A program made the translations under genes and the position numbers. 64,000 nucleotides of DNA from Pseudobowmanella zhangzhouensis (GTDB lineage Bacteria > Pseudomonadota > Gammaproteobacteria > Enterobacterales > Alteromonadaceae), in contig NZ_JBHSYO010000007.1 of the NCBI RefSeq assembly GCF_042662685.1, forward strand, positions 248,001 through 312,000, given 5' to 3'. Position 1 is the stretch's first letter; each line of letters begins with the position of its first letter. Under the pieces are notes generated by a model. The model was not told the DNA's origin and did no database searches. It worked only from the letters and a program-made list of their open reading frames with translations. Shown here piece after piece: positions 8,850 through 15,800 of this stretch.

Positions 8850-9335
8850 ATGAAGCCATTGAGTAAGCTGCTGATAACCGGCCTGTTTTGTATATCGTCG
8901 GGTTCCTATGCCTGTGACGGTAATGCCCACGAGTTCGACTTTTGGTTAGGCAACTGGCAGGTGTTGGCCGGTGGGAAGGTGGTTGGCACCAATCGCATTG
9001 AGGCTGACCTGACGCATTGTGTGATCAAAGAAAGTTACGCCACCCCCACCGGATTCAAAGGATTGAGTGTGAACAGTTACGATGCGTCGCGTCAGGTATG
9101 GCATCAAACCTGGATTGATAATGCCGGTACGCTGTTGTTGCTGGAGGGTAAACTGGTTAACGGAGACATGGTGTTACAGGGCAGTGGCACCGACCAACAA
9201 GGCAATGCTGTTACCCACAAAATAAGATGGACGCCTAATCCGGATGGCAGCGTGCGCCAGCACTGGCAAAGTCGCCTGGCGGAACTAGGTGAGTGGCAGA
9301 CGGTGTTTGATGGCCATTATGTGCCAATGCATTGA
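8850..9335 (+). CDS. Exported protein of unknown function (DUF1579-like)
   Basis: A 161-residue protein with a signal peptide ending near SYA. The mature part begins with EFDFWLGNW and contains LSVNSYD and VWHQTWIDNAG. This repeated beta-strand pattern is like DUF1579-type lipocalin-fold proteins, a family of unknown function. GAGGAAAG at 8838-8845 supports ATG 8850; a TTG one codon earlier is not needed. Divergent from ubiD. The periplasmic location is inferred from the signal peptide. Confidence 0.7.
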   Translation: MKPLSKLLITGLFCISSGSYACDGNAHEFDFWLGNWQVLAGGKVVGTNRIEADLTHCVIKESYATPTGFKGLSVNSYDASRQVWHQTWIDNAGTLLLLEGKLVNGDMVLQGSGTDQQGNAVTHKIRWTPNPDGSVRQHWQSRLAELGEWQTVFDGHYVPMH

Positions 9336-9512
9336 ATTACAGGAAAAATTCTAAAATTATCAATTGTCTAATTTAGCCGGGTAGGCGTATTCTGACAGTC
9401 GTATCAGTGAAAACCCTATGGTTTGTTAACCGGTATTTTCTGCCCTCAGCAAGCCTGATTAACTGGTCTACACTGATTGTCGGATACCTATCCTAACCAG
9501 AAGGAACGCACC

Positions 9513-9749
9513 ATGCAGTTACCTCAACACGTTGCCGACGAGCTCGGATTGTTACTGACTTTTCCTACCGATAGCCGTTTACAGGGCTTAAAAGTTCACC
9601 ATGATGCCGATCCCGCGATGCTAGCGGCCTGTCAGCGCTTGTTTGATAAGGGCATAATAGACAAACCCGATGGTGGATACCTGACTGATCTGGGGCTGGA
9701 CCTCAGTCATCATGCTCACCTTATTTTCAATGCGTTAAAGGAGCAGTAA
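9513..9749 (+). CDS. TIGR02647 family small conserved protein
   Basis: A 78-residue protein resembling the TIGR02647 family of gammaproteobacteria: LQGLKVHHDADP, the RLFDKGIIDKPDGGYLTDLG core and a short C-terminal helix. The PDGGYLT element resembles a winged-helix turn. No function is known. AAGGA upstream of ATG 9513 fits; an extension to TTG 9477 is unlikely. The DUF2750 gene begins 3 bases after the stop and has its ribosome-binding site inside this gene, so the two form an operon. Confidence 0.75.
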   Translation: MQLPQHVADELGLLLTFPTDSRLQGLKVHHDADPAMLAACQRLFDKGIIDKPDGGYLTDLGLDLSHHAHLIFNALKEQ

Positions 9750-9751
9750 TT

Positions 9752-10093
9752 ATGAACGCAGATGAAATTCAGAAAGTGCTGGCGATGAACGCCGACAAAC
9801 GTGCCGAATATCATCACCAGTCTGTCACCGCCAATCGCGAAGTGTGGACCCTCATCGACGATGACGGTGCGGTATTGTTGGTGGATGAGGAACTGGACTG
9901 TGTGCCGGTGTGGCCGGCAGAAGTGTTTGTCAAAGAGTGGATTAACGAAGATTGGGCGCACTGCCGTCCGCATAAAATTTCGTTACAGGACTGGCAGCAA
10001 AAATGGTTACCCGGTTTGGCAGATGATGATTTGGACATCATCGTGTTTCCACTGCAACACGATGGTGGCGTCGTCGAATCCCCTCTAGCCTGA
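9752..10093 (+). CDS. DUF2750 domain-containing protein
   Basis: A 113-residue acidic cytosolic protein. It matches DUF2750 through REVWTLIDDDGAVLL near the N-terminus, VPVWPAEVFVKEW in the centre and the WLPGLADDDLDIIVFP C-terminal strand. The family has no assigned function. AAAGGAG lies at the correct distance before ATG 9752. It is second in the TIGR02647-DUF2750 operon, which ends at a strong terminator. Confidence 0.8.
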   Translation: MNADEIQKVLAMNADKRAEYHHQSVTANREVWTLIDDDGAVLLVDEELDCVPVWPAEVFVKEWINEDWAHCRPHKISLQDWQQKWLPGLADDDLDIIVFPLQHDGGVVESPLA

Positions 10094-10110
10094 TTACTTA
10101 ATTTGAATAA

Positions 10111-10136
10111 AAACGCGCCAGATGGCGCGTTTTTTA
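10111..10136 (+). terminator. Rho-independent terminator after the DUF2750 gene
   Basis: A 9-bp perfect stem (AAACGCGCC / GGCGCGTTT) with a 4-base loop and a run of T residues directly after it, 18 bases past the stop codon. It closes the TIGR02647-DUF2750 operon and insulates it from the XRE module. Confidence 0.9.
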
Positions 10137-10179
10137 TTACTCGCGAAAGACTCAATACAAAATAATTTATACTCTCTAC

Positions 10180-10244
10180 TTGCCAAAACTGTAACCCTAG
10201 GGTATCAATAGTAACCTAAGGGTTTCATTTGTAACCCTTAGGTT
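10180..10244 (+). promoter_or_regulatory. Putative promoter with three phased operator dyads
   Basis: Three related 12-bp dyads begin at 10193, 10213 and 10233, exactly 20 bp apart: AACCCTAGGGTA, AACCTAAGGGTT and AACCCTTAGGTT. The second and third are reverse complements of each other. Each is preceded by GT, giving a GTAACC repeat at 10191, 10211 and 10231. A sigma70-like promoter can be drawn with TTGCCA at 10180-10185 and TATCAA at 10203-10208 (17-bp spacer), so the first dyad lies between -35 and -10. The layout is typical of a repressor-controlled promoter. The XRE protein encoded downstream is the natural candidate, but its binding is inferred. Confidence 0.6.
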
Positions 10245-10281
10245 CAATATTTAACAATCGTTTTGACGTAAGGGAAAATTG

Positions 10282-10731
10282 ATGAGCAAGGTAGATGCAG
10301 AAGTTGATTATTTAAAAAGTACCGGGCGCTTGAGTGTCACTCTCGGTTCATTTATTGCGCTTTATCGTTTGGATAAGTCCTCGGTGCTCCCGGATAACGC
10401 ATGGTTTACCGCTTTGGGAATTGGTCTGTTGATGTATCTCATTTATGAAGTGGTGAAAAATCTTAAGCTTGTCGGGAAAATAAAAGCGAAAGCATTTTGG
10501 TTAGGTACCTTTGAAGATGAGTTTTCCCAACATGTCTATGATCTGGCGAACAGGGTGGGCCTGGGTATTCTTGGCTTTGTGATATTAGCATTTGCAATGT
10601 TGGATGATCTTTCATGGCTAATACCTCAGGGTATGAGCATCGCCGAATTCTGCCAAACATTGGCAGCGATCTGGTTCCTGAGTATGGGCATTACGATCGT
10701 AAAAGGAATGAGAGATACCGATGAAGATTAA
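10282..10731 (+). CDS. Small multi-pass membrane protein, XRE-module partner
   Basis: A 149-residue protein with four predicted membrane segments: FTALGIGLLMYLIYEVV, LGILGFVILAFAML, and the less clear segments near residues 20-32 and 125-140. There is a basic loop (KIKAKAFW) in the middle and an acidic C-terminus. I do not recognise a family with a known function. The start is ATG 10282 behind AAGGG; a TTG one codon earlier is not needed. The XRE regulator gene begins 43 bases after the stop on the same strand. Membrane protein plus small XRE regulator pairs are common and often self-regulated, which the dyads upstream support. Confidence 0.65.
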   Translation: MSKVDAEVDYLKSTGRLSVTLGSFIALYRLDKSSVLPDNAWFTALGIGLLMYLIYEVVKNLKLVGKIKAKAFWLGTFEDEFSQHVYDLANRVGLGILGFVILAFAMLDDLSWLIPQGMSIAEFCQTLAAIWFLSMGITIVKGMRDTDED

Positions 10732-10774
10732 TCAATCTTATGCGCCATTATGGAAAAGGTTGGGGTAATTCGCG

Positions 10775-10987
10775 ATGCACGACGAATTAGATAATCACAT
10801 TCATAAACTGCGGCTGGAACACAAGGTTTCCCAGCAGGAACTGGCCGATGCGATTGGCGTTTCACGCAAAACCATCAGCACCGTAGAGACCGGACGCTTT
10901 ACGCCCTCGGTGGTGATCGCGTTAAAAATTGCGCAATTTTTTAACCTACCGGTAGATGCGGTTTTTTCTCTTAAACAGCAGGCTTAG
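10775..10987 (+). CDS. Small XRE/Cro-type HTH transcriptional regulator
   Basis: A 70-residue protein that is nearly all helix-turn-helix domain: VSQQELADAIGVSRKTISTVE is the HTH, followed by the PSVVIALKIAQFFNLPVDAVF tail typical of this compact XRE group. It would bind DNA as a dimer. Its genes usually lie beside a small membrane protein gene, as here. The ribosome-binding site is weak (TTGGGG about 10 bases upstream). The three dyads before the operon are the likely operator, making it a probable autoregulator. Confidence 0.85.
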   Translation: MHDELDNHIHKLRLEHKVSQQELADAIGVSRKTISTVETGRFTPSVVIALKIAQFFNLPVDAVFSLKQQA

Positions 10988-10998
10988 GCCTGCTGTTT
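10973..10998 (+). terminator. Hairpin after the XRE gene
   Basis: An 11-bp perfect inverted repeat (AAACAGCAGGC / GCCTGCTGTTT) with a 4-base loop, overlapping the XRE stop codon. The T-run after it is short, so it is a probable but not ideal intrinsic terminator. Confidence 0.6.
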
Positions 10999-11043
10999 GT
11001 AAAATATCTCAATTATTTTAATAAAAACATCATGTTACAAATT

Positions 11044-11064
11044 ATGCATAGGACTTCTATGCAT
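11044..11064. promoter_or_regulatory. Perfect inverted repeat upstream of the PadR gene
   Basis: ATGCATAG and CTATGCAT separated by 5 bases, a 21-bp dyad about 75 bases upstream of the padR start. The size and symmetry fit a dimeric regulator site. The protein that binds it is unknown; the PadR protein is a candidate. Confidence 0.45.
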
Positions 11065-11080
11065 CTCTCCAAATTTTTCC

Positions 11081-11113
11081 TTGTTTAAAAATTTTTACCT
11101 AGCTAATCTAGGT
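11081..11113 (+). promoter_or_regulatory. Putative padR promoter with overlapping palindrome
   Basis: TTGTTT at 11081-11086 and TAATCT at 11104-11109 form a sigma70-like pair with a 17-bp spacer. The palindrome ACCTAG-N5-CTAGGT (11097-11113) covers the -10 element. PadR-family regulators commonly repress their own promoter, so autorepression is likely but inferred. Confidence 0.5.
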
Positions 11114-11138
11114 TTATACCTAATAGTGCAAGGTAATT

Positions 11139-11465
11139 ATGATCTCAAAAGAACTCAATGCGGCCATCAGCAATATGTTAGTGCTGGCAGTTTTACGCAA
11201 AGGGCCAAGTTACGGCTATGACATTCAACGTCGGATAAAAATGCAGTCTGATGGCATCCTGGATTGGACCGAAGGCATGTTATATCCGGTGCTGCATCGT
11301 CTGGAGAAAAATGGTTTTGTGGAAGCTCGCTGGGGCGAAGCTGAGACCGGACGTAAGCGCAAGTACTATCACCTGTTGCCGGCCGGTGAACAACATCTGG
11401 GTGAGGCAATCGATGCCTGGTACACAGTATCGGACGTGCTAATTAACCTGACAGAAGGGGAATAA
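11139..11465 (+). CDS. PadR family transcriptional regulator
   Basis: A 108-residue winged-helix regulator. The PadR signature is clear: VLRKGPSYGYDIQRRI, LDWTEGMLYPVLHRLEKNGFVEARW and RKRKYYHLLPAG. A short C-terminal helix serves for dimerisation. The ligand is unknown. AAGG upstream fits ATG 11139. The stop is followed after 1 base by the start of a gene for a membrane protein with a short helical N-terminal domain, a pairing very common for PadR genes. Two palindromes lie upstream. Confidence 0.9.
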   Translation: MISKELNAAISNMLVLAVLRKGPSYGYDIQRRIKMQSDGILDWTEGMLYPVLHRLEKNGFVEARWGEAETGRKRKYYHLLPAGEQHLGEAIDAWYTVSDVLINLTEGE

Positions 11466-11466
11466 A

Positions 11467-11925
11467 ATGAACGACTTTAATCTGCAACAGGCAGTTGAGG
11501 CATGGGTTAGCCTGCTCAAACGGGAGCACATGGTTGACGAGGCGCATATTGATGAGTTACAGGATCATCTGATGTGTGAAATTGAGAGCAGAATTGCAGA
11601 AGGGTTATCGGCTAAATCGGCATTTACCTGTGCGGTAGATTCGATACGACAGCACCCACTGTTAAGGGATAATGAGAAAGTAAAAAATCGCCTGTTTAAT
11701 AAACTAATTGAATTGGAGTGTGGTAAACAACAAACACCTGATAATTATAAACGCGCCAAAGTAATTGTGACCCAATCTATTTTATGGGCGGCAGCAATGT
11801 TAGCGAGCGCGATATTAGTGGGGGATCATCCAAATTCGAAATATCTGACCATTTTTGTCTACGTACCGCTGGCCTTGATGAGCATATTTAGTCTTAACAG
11901 CAAGCGTGAAATCGTCATTAAGTGA
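11467..11925 (+). CDS. PadR-associated membrane protein (HAAS-like N-terminus)
   Basis: A 152-residue protein. Residues 1-60 are helical and acidic and resemble the HAAS/permease-prefix domain found beside PadR regulators (HIDELQDHLMCEIESRIAEGLS). The C-terminal third has two hydrophobic segments (SILWAAAMLASAILVG and YLTIFVYVPLALMSIFSL). In related pairs the membrane protein responds to envelope conditions and works with the PadR regulator. That role is inferred from context here. Confidence 0.65.
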   Translation: MNDFNLQQAVEAWVSLLKREHMVDEAHIDELQDHLMCEIESRIAEGLSAKSAFTCAVDSIRQHPLLRDNEKVKNRLFNKLIELECGKQQTPDNYKRAKVIVTQSILWAAAMLASAILVGDHPNSKYLTIFVYVPLALMSIFSLNSKREIVIK

Positions 11926-11956
11926 GCATTCACTTTGCTTTTAGGAATTATTTTGA

Positions 11957-12012
11957 TTGACTTATTTTTGACCTGTACTTTATGCATTAACAAGTGTTAG
12001 CGAACGCTAACA
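11957..12012 (+). promoter_or_regulatory. Putative promoter plus operator-like dyad before the 12061 gene
   Basis: TTGACT at 11957-11962 and TATGCA at 11981-11986 (18-bp spacer) form a plausible promoter. Directly downstream, at 11995-12012, TGTTAGCG and CGCTAACA form a perfect 8-bp inverted repeat around a 2-base centre. The position just past the transcription start fits a repressor site; the protein that would bind is unknown. Confidence 0.45.
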
Positions 12013-12060
12013 TTCGTTGCTTGATAGCGTGCAGGTAAAGAGAAAGCACAAGGAAACAGT

Positions 12061-12426
12061 ATGATAAAGTTTAATAGAATTATATTTACGCTTTTCACAT
12101 TATGTAGTGCGCTAGTGGCTAATGCAGAGGATTTTAAAAAATCCGCTATAGGATTGGGGAATTTTAACTGTGCAAAAGTCAGCGAACATTTACAGGCGGA
12201 AGATAACAAAAGTATGTTGTTTAATGCCTGGATGGCTGGCTATTTCAGTGGCAAAAATGTGTATTTTCTGGATGGTAAAAGCCCAGCGTCTGCAACTGAA
12301 TACGAAGAGGTTTTACTCCCACACTTGCAACGATTTTGTGCAGACGATCCAGACGCATCACTAATTAAAGCGATGGAAAGCTATTTAATGTTTAAGGTTA
12401 GTAAGCAGGAAGTCATCGTTGGTTAA
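12061..12426 (+). CDS. Small exported protein of unknown function
   Basis: A 121-residue protein with a clear signal peptide (hydrophobic core TLFTLCSALVANA, cleavage after NA). The mature part is about 100 residues with two Cys residues (C in NFNCAKV and C in RFCADDP) and the pattern FNAWMAGYFSGKN...LLPHLQRFC...P. This vaguely recalls small periplasmic HdeA/Rap1a-like folds, but I do not claim membership. An operator-like dyad lies upstream and a terminator just downstream, so it is a single-gene unit. Confidence 0.6.
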   Translation: MIKFNRIIFTLFTLCSALVANAEDFKKSAIGLGNFNCAKVSEHLQAEDNKSMLFNAWMAGYFSGKNVYFLDGKSPASATEYEEVLLPHLQRFCADDPDASLIKAMESYLMFKVSKQEVIVG

Positions 12427-12440
12427 ACGTTGGGACGTTA

Positions 12441-12473
12441 GCCGACATTAAAAAGCCGGGAGATTCCCGGCTT
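12441..12473. repeat. 33-bp direct repeat, copy 1 (contains terminator)
   Basis: Identical to 13327-13359 in the same orientation. It begins GCCGACATTAAAAAG and ends with the inverted repeat of a terminator. The two copies flank the PEP-CTERM gene. Confidence 0.9.
12453..12473. terminator. Intrinsic terminator after the 12061 gene and the PEP-CTERM gene
   Basis: A perfect 9-bp stem (AAGCCGGGA / TCCCGGCTT) with a 3-base loop between convergent genes. A preceding A-run serves as the U-run on the minus strand, so it acts best for the PEP-CTERM transcript. Confidence 0.75.
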
Positions 12474-12488
12474 CGTAATAATGACTAT

Positions 12489-13193
12489 TTATTTTGACTT
12501 TGTTGTAAAACGTAAGCCCAAAAGTCCAAACAAAACGAGAGCAATACTAAACGGCTCAGGAACATCATTCGTAGTAATGTCTTGTGTAAACAAACGAATT
12601 TCGAAATTAGTGCCTGCGGATGTCATTTGTCCCGCATTGAAGTAAGTATAGACATCATTATAGTAGTCATCTGATGAGTCACCGTCCCCTGCACCATCGA
12701 TATCTCGCATGTGCAGACACATAGAGTATTTATTAACGTTGCCCTGGTCCTGATAGTCGCAGTGAATGGGTCTGACTGTTGAATCAGGTGAAAAGAAACC
12801 CCATCCTCCGTAAACGGATGTCGGATTATCGTACAAATACCAATTAACGCCATTGGAGATGTTGAAGCCATCGACTAAGTAGCTACCGAAAACTCCGGGA
12901 GTTTGATTAAACACCACATTGGATTCACCGGCTGCTAGGATTGCATAGCTCTGATTGGCAATATCATACAGCCCCATCAGGGTGTATCCGCCGTTACAAC
13001 GTGAAGATATTTGTGAAATAGTTGTGTAGTCAGCTGTATTTTCGACTTTTTGATAACAAGCCGTCCAACCCCAAGTGTCAAATGTTGTCGCTTGTACATC
13101 TGTCTGCACACCCACAGGAATATAACCAGCAATCGCATAGGTAGATAGAAATAAACTACTGACAAGCCCAGTTAAAACTTTGATTAATTTCAT
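12489..13193 (-). CDS. PEP-CTERM sorting domain-containing exported protein
   Basis: A 234-residue protein with an N-terminal signal peptide (MKLIKVLTGLVSSLFLSTYAIA) and a C-terminal PEP-CTERM tail: VPEP, then a hydrophobic segment and a basic end (TTKSK). In the family, exosortase recognises this tail in the inner membrane and processes the protein on the way to the surface or exopolysaccharide matrix. The middle has paired Cys residues and is rich in Asp, Tyr, Asn and Gly. No exosortase is in the window. The gene and its upstream region are more AT-rich than neighbours and lie between identical 33-bp repeats, suggesting acquisition. Confidence 0.88.
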   Translation of the reverse strand: MKLIKVLTGLVSSLFLSTYAIAGYIPVGVQTDVQATTFDTWGWTACYQKVENTADYTTISQISSRCNGGYTLMGLYDIANQSYAILAAGESNVVFNQTPGVFGSYLVDGFNISNGVNWYLYDNPTSVYGGWGFFSPDSTVRPIHCDYQDQGNVNKYSMCLHMRDIDGAGDGDSSDDYYNDVYTYFNAGQMTSAGTNFEIRLFTQDITTNDVPEPFSIALVLFGLLGLRFTTKSK

Positions 13194-13326
13194 TTTACTT
13201 CAACCTCTACTACAAAAATTTTTATTTACAGAGTCTGCAATACAAATAAAGTGCCAACATTAAAATATATAAAAAACAATAAGTTAATGCATGACGAGTT
13301 AAGTTATGTGAAATAATGTAAAAAAA

Positions 13327-13359
13327 GCCGACATTAAAAAGCCGGGAGATTCCCGGCTT
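13327..13359. repeat. 33-bp direct repeat, copy 2 (contains terminator)
   Basis: Identical to 12441-12473 in the same orientation. It lies just past the SulP stop codon. The sequences diverge immediately after the stem in both copies. Confidence 0.9.
13339..13359. terminator. Intrinsic terminator after the SulP gene
   Basis: The same 9-bp stem and 3-base loop as at 12453-12473. On the minus strand the stem is followed by a T-run, as expected for terminating the SulP transcript. Confidence 0.8.
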
Positions 13360-13367
13360 TCTAATAC

Positions 13368-14936
13368 TTAATCTAACTGGTCAGTCGCGACCCGATAGCG
13401 TGGATCCTCGTTGACATTCATCTCAACGAACTTCTGCGCTTTGTGCAGCAGGTTTCGACAATCCTCCGAGATATGACGAATATGCAGCTTTTTGCCCAGT
13501 GCCTCGTATTTATCGGCCAGACTATCCAGTGCATCGACACCAGATGAATCCCAGATACGTGATTCGTTGAAATCAATTACCACGTCCTGCGGGTCATTGG
13601 CTGGGTCAAACAGATCTTTAAAGTAGCTGACAGAGCCGAAAAACAACGGACCATCCAGTTCATAGACCTTCCAACCGTCATTATCCGTATGGGTCTTGGC
13701 CGCGATATGGGTGGCATGTTTCCAGGCAAACACCAGGGCCGACACGATTACACCTACTACCACGGCAATGGCCAGATCGGCGATAACCGTAATCGCAGTA
13801 ACCAGGAACAGCACAATTGCGTCTTCTTTATTTACACCGCGAATAATGCGGAAAGAGGCCCATTCAAAGGTGCCAATCACCACCACAAACATCACACCCA
13901 CCAACGCGGCAAGCGGGATCATTTCAATCAGCGGGGCTGCAAACAGAATAAAGCCAAGCAGCACTAATGCCGCCGTGATGCCGGATAAACGGCCGCGACC
14001 ACCGGAGTTAATATTAATCATCGACTGGCCAATCATGGCACAGCCACCCATGCCACCGAATACGCCGTTAACCGTATTCGCAACGCCCTGACCTATACAT
14101 TCACGGTTACCTGAACCGCGGGTGTTAGTCATATCGTCAATTAGTGTCAGGGTAAGCAATGATTCAATCAGGCCAACCAGACATAAAATCACTGCGGTGG
14201 GCAGAATAATCATCAGCGTATCCCAGGTAAACGGCACCATAGGGATGCTGAACGTGGGTAATTCGCCGGCTAAGGTAACTGTGGCCTTTTGCTCTGCCGG
14301 TACAATATCGCGCACAAAGTCGATAACCGTGCGCGCGTCTAAATCTAGTCCATGTACTAGCAACGTGACACTTATTATCGCCACTAAAGAGGCAGGTACG
14401 GCTGTGGTGAGCTTGGGCAGGAAATAGATAATGGCCATGGTCAGTGCCACCAGACCCAGCATGATGTAAAGCATACTGCCTTGCAGCCACTGACTCTGCC
14501 CTAGCTCGTTGACAAATTTAAACTGACCCAGCTGAGCGAGGAAGATCACAATCGCCAGGCCATTAACAAAGCCCAGCATGACCGGATAGGGCACCAGACG
14601 GATAAATTTCCCTAACTTAAATATCCCGGCCATGATCTGTAGTAAACCGGCCAACAACACAGCGGCAAACAGATACTGAATCCCGTATTGAGACACCAGC
14701 GCTACCATCACCACGGCAGTGGCACCGGTGGCACCGGAAATCATCCCCGGTCGTCCGCCAATGGCTGACGTGATAAGCCCCATCATAAAGGCGGCATATA
14801 AACCGACCATCGGCTCAACGCCGGCAACAAAAGCGAAAGCAACGGCTTCCGGTACCAACGCCAGCGCGACGGTAATACCCGACAGCACATCATTTTTTAC
14901 GTTGCTGTCGCGATTGGTGAATAGATCAAACATCAT
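13368..14936 (-). CDS. SulP family inorganic anion transporter
   Basis: A 522-residue inner-membrane protein of the SulP/SLC26 family (sulfate, bicarbonate or related anions). The N-terminal three quarters hold the hydrophobic transport domain, with the family stretches VALALVPEAVAFAFVAGVEP near residue 25 and NTVNGVFGGMGGCAMIGQSMIN near residue 290. The C-terminus from about residue 420 is a STAS domain (VVIDFNESRIWDSSGVDALD). The substrate cannot be told by eye. ATG 14936 or 14933 follow a GGAGAG ribosome-binding site. Confidence 0.9.
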   Translation of the reverse strand: MMFDLFTNRDSNVKNDVLSGITVALALVPEAVAFAFVAGVEPMVGLYAAFMMGLITSAIGGRPGMISGATGATAVVMVALVSQYGIQYLFAAVLLAGLLQIMAGIFKLGKFIRLVPYPVMLGFVNGLAIVIFLAQLGQFKFVNELGQSQWLQGSMLYIMLGLVALTMAIIYFLPKLTTAVPASLVAIISVTLLVHGLDLDARTVIDFVRDIVPAEQKATVTLAGELPTFSIPMVPFTWDTLMIILPTAVILCLVGLIESLLTLTLIDDMTNTRGSGNRECIGQGVANTVNGVFGGMGGCAMIGQSMININSGGRGRLSGITAALVLLGFILFAAPLIEMIPLAALVGVMFVVVIGTFEWASFRIIRGVNKEDAIVLFLVTAITVIADLAIAVVVGVIVSALVFAWKHATHIAAKTHTDNDGWKVYELDGPLFFGSVSYFKDLFDPANDPQDVVIDFNESRIWDSSGVDALDSLADKYEALGKKLHIRHISEDCRNLLHKAQKFVEMNVNEDPRYRVATDQLD

Positions 14937-15042
14937 CTCTCCAAAAAGTGAGTATGTGTGCGAAAAGTGCGCGAGTTTACCAGCTTCTGCGCCAGGATGT
15001 GTTTAACAGAATGTTAAAAAGGGTAGTGCAAAAGGCAGAAAA

Positions 15043-15065
15043 GGTGCCCGCAGAACGCAGGCACC
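15043..15065 (-). terminator. Probable terminator after fklB
   Basis: A GGTGCC/GGCACC stem extended by GC pairs with one mismatch, just past the fklB stop on the minus strand and followed there by TTTTCTGCCTTTT. Confidence 0.6.
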
Positions 15066-15072
15066 GAAGCGA

Positions 15073-15690
15073 TTACAGGATATCCAGTAACTCTACGTCG
15101 AAAATTAATGTGGTGTATGGGCCAATGGCTGAGCCTGCGCCCTGTTCACCGTAAGCCAGATTGTATGGTACGTATAAACGCCATTTTGAACCAACCGGCA
15201 TCATTTGCAGGGCTTCAGTCCAACCTTTGATCACGCCACCGACCGGGAATTCAGCTGGCTGGTTACGCTGATAAGAGCTGTCGAAAACCGTACCGTCGAT
15301 CAGGGTGCCGTGGTAGTGGGTACGCACAGTCGAGCTGGCCACTGGCTTATCACCATTACCTTCTGTGATGATTTCATACTGCAGGCCAGATTCAGTGACG
15401 AATACACCTTCACGGGCAGCGTTATCAGCCAGGAATTTTTCACCTTCTTCGATAACCGCTTTAGATTGCTCAGCTTTAGCAGCTTGAATACGCTGGCTGA
15501 TTTCCTGAAAGGCCGCTTGCATGTCTTCGTTGCTGACTTCGCTGGGCGCACGGTTAAATGCGGTTTGAATACCGGCCAGTGCCGCGTCGATATCGAATCC
15601 ATCGAAAGGATTCTGACCCAGTTGCTGACCCATTTGCAGACCGATGCCGTAGCTGGCGCGCTGCTCAATCGTTGTGAATTTTTCTGACAT
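15073..15690 (-). CDS. fklB: FKBP-type peptidyl-prolyl cis-trans isomerase (FKBP22)
   Basis: A 205-residue FklB. The N-terminal dimerisation domain begins SEKFTTIEQRASYGIGLQMGQQL. A long connecting helix rich in Ala, Glu and Gln follows. The FKBP domain spans residues 110-205, with VRTHYHGTLIDGTVFDSSY, GVIKGWTEALQMMPVGSKWRLYVP and YGEQGAGSAIGPYTTLIFDVELLDI. It catalyses prolyl isomerisation and assists folding; there is no signal peptide, so it is cytosolic. Divergent from ppc. Confidence 0.93.
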   Translation of the reverse strand: MSEKFTTIEQRASYGIGLQMGQQLGQNPFDGFDIDAALAGIQTAFNRAPSEVSNEDMQAAFQEISQRIQAAKAEQSKAVIEEGEKFLADNAAREGVFVTESGLQYEIITEGNGDKPVASSTVRTHYHGTLIDGTVFDSSYQRNQPAEFPVGGVIKGWTEALQMMPVGSKWRLYVPYNLAYGEQGAGSAIGPYTTLIFDVELLDIL

Positions 15691-15800
15691 GCTTATTCCA
15701 AAAATGCTGAGTTAAATTGCAAAAAAGGCCGCCAGACTAGCACAAATATCCGTTTAAATCAGTTAAGGTAAATAGTTCATTCTCCAACCAAAGGAATCTC

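Noticed and set aside
10191..10244. Plasmid-type replication iterons
   Set aside because: Three 20-bp-spaced repeats recall iterons, but no Rep gene, DnaA boxes or partition genes are nearby, and the dyad symmetry over a promoter fits operators better.
13696..14091. Long plus-strand frame antisense to the SulP gene
   Set aside because: It mirrors the coding strand's codon pattern; SulP is clearly the real gene.
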